A stretch of DNA of 64,000 nt, taken from NCBI GenBank assembly GCA_964431385.1, contig CAYSJM010000002.1, positions 1 to 64,000 of the forward strand, read 5' to 3'. Origin of the DNA: UTCHB3 sp964431385. Lineage in GTDB: Bacteria; Bacteroidota; Ignavibacteria; Ignavibacteriales; Ignavibacteriaceae. The notes beneath the pieces were generated by a model. It had not been told where the DNA came from. It ran no database searches and saw only the letters and a list, made by a program, of their open reading frames with translations. Shown piece after piece: positions 35,647 through 44,756 of the stretch. A program made the translations under genes and the position numbers. The first letter of the stretch is position 1, and each line of letters begins with the position of its first letter.

Positions 35647-38600
35647 ATGCTAAGGAAACTTGCTCTTCTTTCAGTTTTTATCTTCTCTGTCGATGCATTT
35701 GCTCAATTTGACAAGTATAATTCAGAGTTTGAATGGTTTACAATTAAAGGGAAAAATGTTGAAGTTCACTTTCATGAGGGAGCCGAGAGGACTGCCAGAG
35801 TTGTTCTTAAAATAGCCGAAGAAGTGTGGGACCCCGTTTGTTCACTCTATGAATTTTATCCAGATAAAGTCCATTATGTCATCAAAGATATCGATGACTA
35901 CTCAAATGGTGCAACATATTTCTTTGACAATAAGATTGAGATTTGGACGAGTGCACTCGATTTTGATCTCAGAGGTTCACATAACTGGTTACGAAATGTA
36001 ATTTCCCATGAGTTCACACACATGGTGCAAATTCAGGCATCTTTAAAAACAACCAGATCTATCCCGGCGGTTTATCTTCAGGTTCTAAATTATGAAGATA
36101 AACGACGACCCGATATTTTATACGGCTTCCCAAATGTGATTGCGTCGTATCCATTGGCAATGTTGAATATGCCGGCATGGTTTGCAGAAGGTACTGCACA
36201 GTATATGCGTAAAGAATTCGACTATGATTATTGGGATGCACATCGTGATATGATCTTACGCTCGTATGTACTCGATAGCACAATGCTGACCTGGAATCAG
36301 ATGGGTGTATTCGAGAAGACGAGTCTGGGAAATGAATCGGTCTATAATTCAGGATTTGCACTAACCAAGTACATTGCCCGGAAATATGGTGAAGATAAAC
36401 TCCGAAAACTTACAAAGGCACTTAGCAAATTTTCCAACTTCTCTTTTGATGCTGCAGCAAGTGATATTTTGGGGATGAGTGGAAAAGAATTATATAATGA
36501 ATGGGCAGGATTCCTAAGAAAGGATTATTCAGAAAGAATTGCCGGAGTTCTCGAAAACAAGGTAACCGGTGAGATGACCGGTGGTGTCGGTTTTGGAAAC
36601 TTTTACCCGTCTTTTTCGAAAGACGGAAGTAAAATTCTTTACATTTCGAATAAAACGAGTGATTATTTCTCTCCAACAGCCCTTTACGAGTACAATCTCT
36701 CAACAAAAGAGGAGAAAGTGCTTATTCCGGGGGTAAGATCAACTTATTCTGAAATTCCCGGGACTGAAAGTGTTATCTACTCCAAACTTTCAGATGATAA
36801 TCCTAACGATTACAAGGTACATGATATTTATATCTTCGATAAAAAAAGTGAGAAAGAAACTCGGCTCACTAACAATCTAAGAGCAAATATGCCTTCTGTC
36901 TCACCGGATGGTAAGAAAATTGTTTTTCTTTTCCAGAAGGATGGTACAACAAATATTGGAACAATCGACATCGACGGAAAGAATTTTAAACAACTTACCT
37001 ACTACGCTAATGGTGAACAAGTTTTTAAGCCCGTATTTTCGCCTGATTCAAAGACAATCTACTTTGACTATTCATATCTTCATGGTAGAGACATTGCAAA
37101 AATTTCTGCTGATGGCGGGAGTGTAGAGTTCGTTCTAAATACACCACAGGATGAGAGAAGTCCTGTTTTCACAAAAGATGGTAAACTTCTTTACTCTTCA
37201 GACGAGACAGGTATTTTTAATATATACAGCTACGATCTGGCATCTAAAGAACAAAAAAGATTGACAAATGTTACAGGTGGTGCTTTTATGCCAGCTGTCG
37301 ATCAATCAGGAAATATTACTTATGCTGGCTACACTTCCGGTGGATATAAAATATTTCTGGTAAATTCGACTGATCAGCTTAAAGTTGATGATTCTAAAAA
37401 ATATGTGAAACAAGGGAATCCACCTCTCTCACCGGAACAAAAAAATAATGATGCCAAAGTAATCGATTGGGAGAGATTAAAAAACTTTAACGATTATCAA
37501 TATCCTGATTCTCCCAAAACCAAATATTCCGGGGCATTTTCCCGTCTGAGCATTTTCCCGTTTGTTCGTTACGACAATTATAGCACCACGAATAATGTAC
37601 TCGAAAAAATAAAACCCGGTCTGTATGTGAGTTCTTCCGATATGCTTAATAGATTCAGCATCTTTGCAGGAGGATCGATTAATACAAGAGGGGAGAGAGA
37701 TCTTTTCTTCAGTTTCGATTACAGAAACAAACTTCCATTGTTACCACTTCTTGGCTTAAAGCCCGATTTGGGTCTGGAAGTTTACAATGTGACCCGTAAA
37801 GCCGATGTTGACATTATATTCGAAGAGCTGCCAAAAGCCTCAACAAATGTAATTTATAACCTTTTTGAAGTTGACCTTGTTGCTAAACATAAACTTTTTG
37901 GAACAGAAAAAAATCTTGAATTAAGGTATATCTTCAGTAGTTATACCGCTACCATAGAGAGTTTTATTATCCCGGGCACCACATCTGACTTGTACCCAAC
38001 ATTTAACGACACTTATTTGATCGGAAGCAATTTCAGAGCTACTTACAAAACTGATTTCAAAAAGCCGAACAAGGATATGGATATAAATCCAATCGGCAGC
38101 AGTCTTGAGATCAGATACGATTATGAAATGAATAGATTTAATCCTGATGGAGAATATTCTGTTGACAATGGGATACTTGTAGCACAATATAAAAATTTCA
38201 ATTTCCATCGTCTCGAAGTTACCACTGGTTACTCATTCGAAACATTTAAAGGTCATTCACTCGGTGCAAAAGTGAGGGTGGGTACAATTTTTGGACCTTC
38301 CGTGCCTGATTTCTTCGACTTCTTTCTCGGTGGCCTCATTGGGATGAAAGCTTACCCGTTTTACGCAATCAGCGGAAATGAAATTATGTATGCTAACCTG
38401 ACCTATAGAATGCCCCTCTTTAGGGATATAGACTACAAATTTGGTCATCTTTATCTCGATAAAATTTATCTCTCACTTTTTGGTGATCTCGGAAATGCCT
38501 GGACCGGTAATCTGGAGGAGTCAGGAAATCTCAAAAAGGGAGTTGGTGCTGAGTTAAGATTTTCACTCAACTCTTTTTATCTCTTCCCAACTGCCGTCTT

Positions 38601-38718
38601 TTTCTCCGCTGCGTACGGCTTTGATGAAGTAACGAAGATGGCTCAAACCGGTGAAGTGGTTAAATACGGTAAAGAGTGGAATTTTTATGGTGGTGTCTTA
38701 TTTGGATTTGATTTTTAA
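35647..38718 (+). CDS. Peptidase MA-like domain, TolB-type propeller and outer-membrane barrel
   Basis: About 1023 aa. The signal peptide ends AFA, Q at +1. Residues 30-290 are a gluzincin-like domain with H121-EFT-H125 and a likely third ligand E181 in MPAWFAEGTAQYM. Residues about 300-600 hold repeated WD40-like/TolB strands (SPDGKKIVF, SPDSKTIYF, TKDGKLLYSS). Residues about 690-1023 are an outer-membrane beta-barrel ending in a BamA/D15-like pattern (LFGDLGNAW and a terminal aromatic). It is seven bases after the M6-like gene. The gene product would put a protease and propeller on one face of the outer membrane; function unknown. Confidence 0.82.
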   Translation: MLRKLALLSVFIFSVDAFAQFDKYNSEFEWFTIKGKNVEVHFHEGAERTARVVLKIAEEVWDPVCSLYEFYPDKVHYVIKDIDDYSNGATYFFDNKIEIWTSALDFDLRGSHNWLRNVISHEFTHMVQIQASLKTTRSIPAVYLQVLNYEDKRRPDILYGFPNVIASYPLAMLNMPAWFAEGTAQYMRKEFDYDYWDAHRDMILRSYVLDSTMLTWNQMGVFEKTSLGNESVYNSGFALTKYIARKYGEDKLRKLTKALSKFSNFSFDAAASDILGMSGKELYNEWAGFLRKDYSERIAGVLENKVTGEMTGGVGFGNFYPSFSKDGSKILYISNKTSDYFSPTALYEYNLSTKEEKVLIPGVRSTYSEIPGTESVIYSKLSDDNPNDYKVHDIYIFDKKSEKETRLTNNLRANMPSVSPDGKKIVFLFQKDGTTNIGTIDIDGKNFKQLTYYANGEQVFKPVFSPDSKTIYFDYSYLHGRDIAKISADGGSVEFVLNTPQDERSPVFTKDGKLLYSSDETGIFNIYSYDLASKEQKRLTNVTGGAFMPAVDQSGNITYAGYTSGGYKIFLVNSTDQLKVDDSKKYVKQGNPPLSPEQKNNDAKVIDWERLKNFNDYQYPDSPKTKYSGAFSRLSIFPFVRYDNYSTTNNVLEKIKPGLYVSSSDMLNRFSIFAGGSINTRGERDLFFSFDYRNKLPLLPLLGLKPDLGLEVYNVTRKADVDIIFEELPKASTNVIYNLFEVDLVAKHKLFGTEKNLELRYIFSSYTATIESFIIPGTTSDLYPTFNDTYLIGSNFRATYKTDFKKPNKDMDINPIGSSLEIRYDYEMNRFNPDGEYSVDNGILVAQYKNFNFHRLEVTTGYSFETFKGHSLGAKVRVGTIFGPSVPDFFDFFLGGLIGMKAYPFYAISGNEIMYANLTYRMPLFRDIDYKFGHLYLDKIYLSLFGDLGNAWTGNLEESGNLKKGVGAELRFSLNSFYLFPTAVFFSAAYGFDEVTKMAQTGEVVKYGKEWNFYGGVLFGFDF

Positions 38719-38730
38719 AAAGGAACAATT

Positions 38731-39603
38731 ATGAAATTGATTTTTTTATTCGCAGCTCTTTCTCTCCTTAATTTTTCCGTTTTTTCACAGGTTACTGTTG
38801 AAGAGAAGCTGGAATTGACGGGTGACCTCAAGACTGACTCCCGAATAATAGCCGGGAAGTATTCTCCTGAATTACAGAATGGAATAAGTCTGAATACAGG
38901 GAAAAAATCAATTCTTCTCGCTACAATTCTCTCTGCTGCCGTACCCGGTGCAGGTCAGTTATATAACGGTGAGCTTTGGAAAACAGCCATTTTTGTCGGT
39001 CTTGAAGCAGGGCTTATAACAGCAGCAATTCTTTCAAACCAAAAAGGTGATGACAAGACAAAAGAATTTGAAGCGTATGCTGATGAAAATTGGAGTGTAG
39101 TGAAATATGCCGATTGGTTGATTGCCAATAGAACAGCACTTGGTTTGCCCGAAGGTAATGTTACTATCGATCCAAACACATCGCTAAAGCCCTGGGAACG
39201 CGTAAATTGGGCTGAACTCAATCATGTTGAGGGGAGATTTTCGCATAAACTCCCTCGTTATGGTGAGCAACAATATTATGAACTGATCGGGAAATACCCT
39301 CAGTATAATCACGGCTGGAAAGACCAGTTAAATGATAATACACCCGAATACAATTCAAATTTAACCCCAATGTTTTTGGGCTACAGCCAAATGAGGGGTG
39401 AGGCAAATGATTTTTATAATGCGGCGAGTAGATATGTAGTTTTTGTAGTGGTTAACCACATCCTCTCTGCCGGCGAAGCTGCGTGGTCTTCGGCGATGTT
39501 CAACAAACATCTTTCGATGAATCTTCGTTTATCACCCGAGATAATAAATACAGCCATGGATGTTGAGTTTATTCCTAAGCTCAATGTGAGTTTAAGATTT
39601 TAA
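38731..39603 (+). CDS. DUF5683-like membrane/envelope protein
   Basis: 290 aa. Signal peptide ends VFS, Q at +1. A conserved segment LATILSAAVPGAGQLYNGELWKTAIFVG followed by a hydrophobic helix is typical of the DUF5683-type proteins of Bacteroidota/Ignavibacteria. A second membrane helix (VVFVVVNHILSAGEAAW) is near the C-terminus. No enzymatic motif. It lies 12 bases after the peptidase MA protein and 23 before the MBOAT gene. Confidence 0.7.
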   Translation: MKLIFLFAALSLLNFSVFSQVTVEEKLELTGDLKTDSRIIAGKYSPELQNGISLNTGKKSILLATILSAAVPGAGQLYNGELWKTAIFVGLEAGLITAAILSNQKGDDKTKEFEAYADENWSVVKYADWLIANRTALGLPEGNVTIDPNTSLKPWERVNWAELNHVEGRFSHKLPRYGEQQYYELIGKYPQYNHGWKDQLNDNTPEYNSNLTPMFLGYSQMRGEANDFYNAASRYVVFVVVNHILSAGEAAWSSAMFNKHLSMNLRLSPEIINTAMDVEFIPKLNVSLRF

Positions 39604-39626
39604 TAACAGAATAATCTCCGGTTTAG

Positions 39627-41039
39627 ATGTTTTTCCAATCGATTGATTTTGGAGTGTTCTTCGTAGCATTTTTTTTTGCTTTCCAGTTGACATCTAAAAG
39701 ACCTGAACTAAGAAAATATGTATTACTGGGTTCAAGTTATCTCTTTTTTGGTTATTGGAATTGGCTTTTTGCACTATTGTTAATATTGTGTAGTGCTTTT
39801 ACACTATTTAATGGATCGCTGATTCGATCTGCTGAATCAAAAGAGACAGGGACGAAGATACTTGCTACGGGGATTGTATTCAATCTTCTAATCCTTTTAT
39901 TTTATAAATACTGTTTGTATATAATCGAGAATTGGGTTGGGACAGGCAACAAAGGTGTTGTTAGTCATGAGTTCGTTGAACAATATGTTGTCTTGCCGTT
40001 TGGTGTCCTCGTTTTCACGCTTCAAGCGATAAGTTACCTTTTCGATACTTACAGAGATAAATCATCGGAAAAAGTCTCACCTCTAAATGTCTTATTATTA
40101 TTAGCATATTTCCCAAAATTACTCGCGGGTCCATTAGTAAAGCCACGCCATTTTTTTAATCAGTTGGCTAAGATGGAGGGGAAAGAGGAGATTAATTTTG
40201 CGGAATCAGCGAGCTTGATCTTAAAAGGGTTGTTCAAGAAATTTGTGTTGGCAAATTACATTGCATTGCAAGTTGTTGATCCAATATTCAACAATCCGGC
40301 ACAATATTCTTCATTTGATATTTTGATGGCTATATTTGCATTTGCATTGCAACTTTACTGGAATTTAAGTGCTTACAGCGAGCTTGCAGTTGGATTTTCG
40401 CTTCTGTTAGGGATTCCATTACCGGTGAATTTTAAACAGCCATTTAGCGTACACCGTTTAAGTGAATTCTGGCAACGATGGTTTATTACATTCTCCACCT
40501 GGTTAAAGGATTATGTCTATTTACCTGTGAGAAGCAAATTTCCGGAGAGAAACGCAAAAATATTAAGCATATTGGTTGTGTTTTTTTCGGGCGCAATTTG
40601 GTATGGCACCGGACTAAACACATTATTCCTTGGACTTATAGGAGCTGGTGGATTGTTATTCGAGATGTGGTTAACAAGATCGTGGCAAGTTAATAAAGAT
40701 TCATATAAATTGAAAACAATCCTGGTATTATCTTTTGTTGTCAATATCGCCTTATTATCGATATTCATGCGAGGTGATAACCTGGATGCATCAATTAAAT
40801 TACTGAGTGCATTATTTAGGTTTACAATCGGTGATTCAATTTTAACTCCTCTAACGATGTCGATTATTATTTGGGGGTTTGCTGCTAACTTTATACCAAC
40901 TGAATGGGGAAGAACGATAAGAAATTATTACACAAAGTTGCATCCTCTAACACAGGCGGTTATTTTTGGGGGAGTAATATTATTAATTTCCACTTTTGGA
41001 TTGCCGGTTGAACCAACTATTAAGTATTTTCAATTCTGA
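39627..41039 (+). CDS. MBOAT-family (AlgI/DltB-like) protein lacking both conserved histidines
   Basis: 470 aa with about 11 membrane segments. The N-terminal VFFVAFFFAFQLTSKRPELRKYVLLGSSYLFFGYWNW and the SEFWQRWFITFSTWLKDYVYLPV segment are clear AlgI/DltB-type signatures. Family members carry RWH in this segment and WHG about 40-50 residues later. Here these read RWF (F286) and WYG (Y326), so both expected active-site histidines are replaced. The following gene is an intact SGNH esterase-like protein, as in polysaccharide O-acylation pairs. Either the mechanism differs or this is a non-catalytic transporter-like relic. Confidence 0.82.
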   Translation: MFFQSIDFGVFFVAFFFAFQLTSKRPELRKYVLLGSSYLFFGYWNWLFALLLILCSAFTLFNGSLIRSAESKETGTKILATGIVFNLLILLFYKYCLYIIENWVGTGNKGVVSHEFVEQYVVLPFGVLVFTLQAISYLFDTYRDKSSEKVSPLNVLLLLAYFPKLLAGPLVKPRHFFNQLAKMEGKEEINFAESASLILKGLFKKFVLANYIALQVVDPIFNNPAQYSSFDILMAIFAFALQLYWNLSAYSELAVGFSLLLGIPLPVNFKQPFSVHRLSEFWQRWFITFSTWLKDYVYLPVRSKFPERNAKILSILVVFFSGAIWYGTGLNTLFLGLIGAGGLLFEMWLTRSWQVNKDSYKLKTILVLSFVVNIALLSIFMRGDNLDASIKLLSALFRFTIGDSILTPLTMSIIIWGFAANFIPTEWGRTIRNYYTKLHPLTQAVIFGGVILLISTFGLPVEPTIKYFQF

Positions 41040-41047
41040 TATAATTT

Positions 41048-42076
41048 ATGATGAAACCAGATCTCTATAAATCGAAGACCGTTTTGAAAATGATGATGGC
41101 AGTTATGCTGTTCCTCATGGTTTTCAACTCGGCAGCTATTTATGTCTGGGTGCAAAGACTTTCATCAGATTCGGTTGTTAAGCCGGTGCTTCTAAGTAGT
41201 TTTGAGCCTGTTTATGCGGTTTGTGATCGTTTACCATACATCAACTTTTTTCAACAACTAAAGCAAGACTACCGAAAATTTGCAGAAGTTGATTTTAGAG
41301 AAAAATATGATGTTGATCCATCGAAATATCTTTCGATTGAAAAATATAGCTGGTTAAAGTCGTCGTTAGAGCCGGAATTGTCGCCAGAAAGCAAACTTGC
41401 AGCTTTAGATACAGTTACAACACCGGTAATTGAATCATTTGATACAAATACTGTTTTAAAGGTTTTGTTGATCGGTGATTCGATGTTAAAAGTTGGATTT
41501 GGAGATATTCTTAGTGCAAAACTTAAAGCCAAAGGGAAAATTGATGTTACTTACTTTGGGAAGAATTCAACCGGACTTTCCCGGCAAGATTATTTTGACT
41601 GGTTTGCTAAATTGGAGAGTCTGTGTAAGAACACCAAATACCATTTAATTGTGTTGATGATTGGGGCAAATGATGCTCAGGGATTTAATAATGGTTCAAA
41701 GGTGGTCAATTATGGTACTCAGGAATGGTTGGACAGCTACAGGAGGAAGACTAATCTCTTCGCTGCGATGATGTCGAAATACTCTCACAGGTTTTATTGG
41801 ATCGGAATGCCTCCCATGCTGATGAGCAAATTTGATGACAAGATGAAGACATTATCAAAAATTTATAAAGAAGAAACAGTAAAATTCCCAAATGGAAGTT
41901 TTATTGCAACAACTTCAATTTTGGGGGATAATAAAGGTGGTTACACAGCTTATGGCACTGTCAACGGGAAAAAAGTTTTATTGAGGGGAAATGATGGGAT
42001 TCATTTTGCCAATGGTGGGGGTGAACTCTTGACAAATGCAGTGTTGGAAAAATTTAAAACAGACTTTAAAAGATAA
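41048..42076 (+). CDS. SGNH/GDSL-type hydrolase (DUF459-like), partner of the MBOAT protein
   Basis: 342 aa. One N-terminal membrane anchor (residues 15-35), then a periplasmic SGNH domain: block I LLIGDSMLKVGFGD (S145), block III GANDAQGF (N208), block V DGIHFANGGG (D316 and H319). All catalytic positions are intact. Such proteins accompany MBOAT acyltransferases and hydrolyse or transfer acetyl groups on surface polysaccharides. It starts nine bases after the MBOAT stop. Acceptor unknown. Confidence 0.82.
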   Translation: MMKPDLYKSKTVLKMMMAVMLFLMVFNSAAIYVWVQRLSSDSVVKPVLLSSFEPVYAVCDRLPYINFFQQLKQDYRKFAEVDFREKYDVDPSKYLSIEKYSWLKSSLEPELSPESKLAALDTVTTPVIESFDTNTVLKVLLIGDSMLKVGFGDILSAKLKAKGKIDVTYFGKNSTGLSRQDYFDWFAKLESLCKNTKYHLIVLMIGANDAQGFNNGSKVVNYGTQEWLDSYRRKTNLFAAMMSKYSHRFYWIGMPPMLMSKFDDKMKTLSKIYKEETVKFPNGSFIATTSILGDNKGGYTAYGTVNGKKVLLRGNDGIHFANGGGELLTNAVLEKFKTDFKR

Positions 42077-42085
42077 GAAGAAAAG

Positions 42086-43396
42086 ATGCGAGATAATTTA
42101 GTAGTCATAGTTGGTCGTCCCAATGTTGGGAAATCAACTCTGTTCAACCGGCTAACCGGAACAAAAGATGCCATCGTTGACGATGTCAGCGGTGTTACGA
42201 GAGACAGACAATTTGGATATGTCGAATGGAACCTGAAAAGGTTCAGACTTATCGATACGGGCGGGTATGTTCCTGATTCACCGGATCAATTCGAAACTGC
42301 AATCAGAGAGCAGGTTGAGATAGCTCTTACAGAGGCTGACAAAATTATTTTTGTGGTTGATGGCAGAACAGGTTTGCTTCCGATAGATGAAGTAATAGCC
42401 GATCTTTTAAGAACTTCAGGCAAAAGAACTATTTTGTGCGTTAACAAGATTGATTCAGAGAAGTTGGAGAACAATGTTCATGAATTTTATGCTTTAGGAT
42501 TTGGTGAACCCCACCCGATCTCAGCACTCAACGGGAGGATGACAGGCGATTTCCTTGAAGTAATTATCAATGGATTTCCACTTGCTGAAGAAGACCCACT
42601 CGATGAAGGTCTAAAAATCGCGTTTGTTGGAAGACCTAATGTCGGAAAATCATCTCTGACGAATGCACTTCTCGGTGAGGACAGAAGTATTGTAACAAAT
42701 ATCCCCGGAACAACCAGAGATTCGATCGATAGCGTGATAAAATATTACGGTGAAGAGATTACTATTGTCGATACTGCGGGATTACGAAAAAAATCGAAAA
42801 TAAAAGAGAATATTGAATACTATTCTTCAGTCAGAACCCTGAGGGCGATCGCCGATGCTCATATTGTAGTATTAATGGTTGATGCAGTTCAAGGGTTTGA
42901 AACTCAGGAACACAAGATTCTTGAAGAGGCAATTCAGAGACGAAAAGGTGTGATAATTGCCATCAACAAATGGGATCTTGTTGAGAAGGATAGCAACACA
43001 GCAAAATATTATGAAAAAGTGCTTACCCAAACCCTCGGTAAATACGATTATTTCCCGGTGATTTTTATTTCAGCAGTAACCAAACAACGAATTTATAAGT
43101 TGATTGAGATGGCGAAAGAAATTCAGGAGGAGAGACATAAAAAGATCCCAACAAATGAATTAAACGAAAAAATTCTGAAAGAGATTGAACTCTCTCCACC
43201 ACCTGCAACTCACACCGGGAAAGAAGTCAGAATAAAATTTATCAACCAGGTTGGTGATAATTATCCTGTTTTTCTCTTCTTTTGCAACTACCCCAAGGCA
43301 GTTTCTGACCAGTATAGAAGATATTTAGAAAAGGCAATCAGAAGGCATTTTGGATTTAAAGGAGTTCCTTTTACCATATCGTTTAAAGAAAAATAA
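42086..43396 (+). CDS. der: Ribosome assembly GTPase Der (EngA)
   Basis: 436 aa with two consecutive G domains and a KH-like C-terminus. Domain 1: GRPNVGKSTLFNRL, DTGGYVP, NKID. Domain 2: GRPNVGKSSLTNAL, DTAGLRKKSKI, NKWD. Der acts in 50S subunit maturation. Its stop codon shares one base with the start of the next gene. Confidence 0.97.
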   Translation: MRDNLVVIVGRPNVGKSTLFNRLTGTKDAIVDDVSGVTRDRQFGYVEWNLKRFRLIDTGGYVPDSPDQFETAIREQVEIALTEADKIIFVVDGRTGLLPIDEVIADLLRTSGKRTILCVNKIDSEKLENNVHEFYALGFGEPHPISALNGRMTGDFLEVIINGFPLAEEDPLDEGLKIAFVGRPNVGKSSLTNALLGEDRSIVTNIPGTTRDSIDSVIKYYGEEITIVDTAGLRKKSKIKENIEYYSSVRTLRAIADAHIVVLMVDAVQGFETQEHKILEEAIQRRKGVIIAINKWDLVEKDSNTAKYYEKVLTQTLGKYDYFPVIFISAVTKQRIYKLIEMAKEIQEERHKKIPTNELNEKILKEIELSPPPATHTGKEVRIKFINQVGDNYPVFLFFCNYPKAVSDQYRRYLEKAIRRHFGFKGVPFTISFKEK

Positions 43397-44742
43397 TGAA
43401 ACACCTGATCAAAAACATTGTTATCGTAGGTAGCAGGGCAGCGGGTCCGGCTGCTGCGGCAAAAGCCCGGAGAGAGAATCCCGATGCGAGGATAACGATT
43501 ATTGATTCAGGTTTATATGTTTCTACAGGCACATGCGAAATACCATATTTGATTTCAGGTGAAGTGGGGAGCTCTGAAGATTTGCGTTTCTTTTCACCTG
43601 AAGAATTTTCTCAAAAATACGCCGTCGAACTTCTTCTCGAAACTAAAGTTATTTCCTTACTTCCGAGGCAAAGAATTCTTAAAGTTGAGAAAAATGGTGC
43701 GGTTTTTGAGCTGAGTTACCACAGACTTATTTTGGCTACAGGTGCAAAACATAAAATTCACCCGGACCTTCCGGCAGATTCAACGAATGTCTTTTATGTT
43801 AGAAGCATTGAAGAAATTGAAAATTTGCTGAACAAAGCAACAATTAACGGAAAAAAGTGGTGTGTTGTTGGAGCTTCCTATTCCGGAATAGAATTTGCCG
43901 AGGTATTGAAAAAAAATGGTAATGAAGTTTTACTTATTGAGAAAGAATCATTACCTGCTCCGGGATTCATCACCGAAATAAGAGAACTGATTAAAGAATC
44001 ACTTCTATCAGAGGGGATTGATTTTTTTGGAAATGTCGCTGAAATTAAAGTCTATTCTGAAGCCGGATATGTTAAGAAAATTAAGTTTGACGGCAGACTA
44101 AAAGAGATTGACTTCGTGATCGTTGCTATCGGCATTGAACCAAATTCTGCGATCGCCAAAAATGCAGGACTTGAAATGGGAATTCGAGGTGGGATCAAAG
44201 TTGACAACCGTATGCGTACATCAGATCAATACATTTTTGCAGCAGGTGATTGTGCCGAAATAAAAGAGAAAATCACCGGCAGAATGGTTTGGCTTCCATC
44301 AGCGAAAATTGCGAGAGATGGTGGTCATGTTGCCGGAGCAAATGCTGCAGGTGGGAATGAATTTTTCAGTCCCGTTATTCGTAATATTTCGCTACGGGTG
44401 TTTAATAATTTTGCAACAGCAACGGGGTTGTGTACTACCAGAATGGATAATTTACGGATTCGTTTCAGGTCAGTAGCCGCCACATCAAATGCGATTGTAG
44501 ATGTAATGCCGGGTACCCACAAAGTTTTTGGAAAGATATTTATCGCCGATGATGGAAAAATTCTCGGTGCTGGATTCTTTGGCGGAGCCGAAGTTTCCGG
44601 CTATTGTGATATCATAGCTTTAGCCATTAAAGCTGGTCTAAAAATCTCCGACCTTAAAGAATGCAATTTTAACTATACTCCAACTCTTTCACCGTTTAAG
44701 AATTTACTCGAAATGCTCGCCTATAAAGCAGTACAAAAATAG
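43396..44742 (+). CDS. FAD/NAD(P)-dependent oxidoreductase, CoA-disulfide reductase/NADH oxidase-like
   Basis: 448 aa, two-dinucleotide-binding flavoprotein. N-terminal IVIVGSRAAGPAAAAKAR is the FAD fold. C47 in STGTCEIPYL sits where CoA-disulfide reductases and NADH oxidases have their redox cysteine. WCVVGASYSGIEFAEVLKKNG is the NAD(P) fold, and YIFAAGDCAEIKEK is the second FAD motif. No rhodanese domain. It is joined to der by a one-base stop/start overlap. Exact substrate (CoA disulfide, persulfide, oxygen) cannot be told. Confidence 0.82.
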   Translation: MKHLIKNIVIVGSRAAGPAAAAKARRENPDARITIIDSGLYVSTGTCEIPYLISGEVGSSEDLRFFSPEEFSQKYAVELLLETKVISLLPRQRILKVEKNGAVFELSYHRLILATGAKHKIHPDLPADSTNVFYVRSIEEIENLLNKATINGKKWCVVGASYSGIEFAEVLKKNGNEVLLIEKESLPAPGFITEIRELIKESLLSEGIDFFGNVAEIKVYSEAGYVKKIKFDGRLKEIDFVIVAIGIEPNSAIAKNAGLEMGIRGGIKVDNRMRTSDQYIFAAGDCAEIKEKITGRMVWLPSAKIARDGGHVAGANAAGGNEFFSPVIRNISLRVFNNFATATGLCTTRMDNLRIRFRSVAATSNAIVDVMPGTHKVFGKIFIADDGKILGAGFFGGAEVSGYCDIIALAIKAGLKISDLKECNFNYTPTLSPFKNLLEMLAYKAVQK

Positions 44743-44756
44743 AAAAGGGCTGTTAT

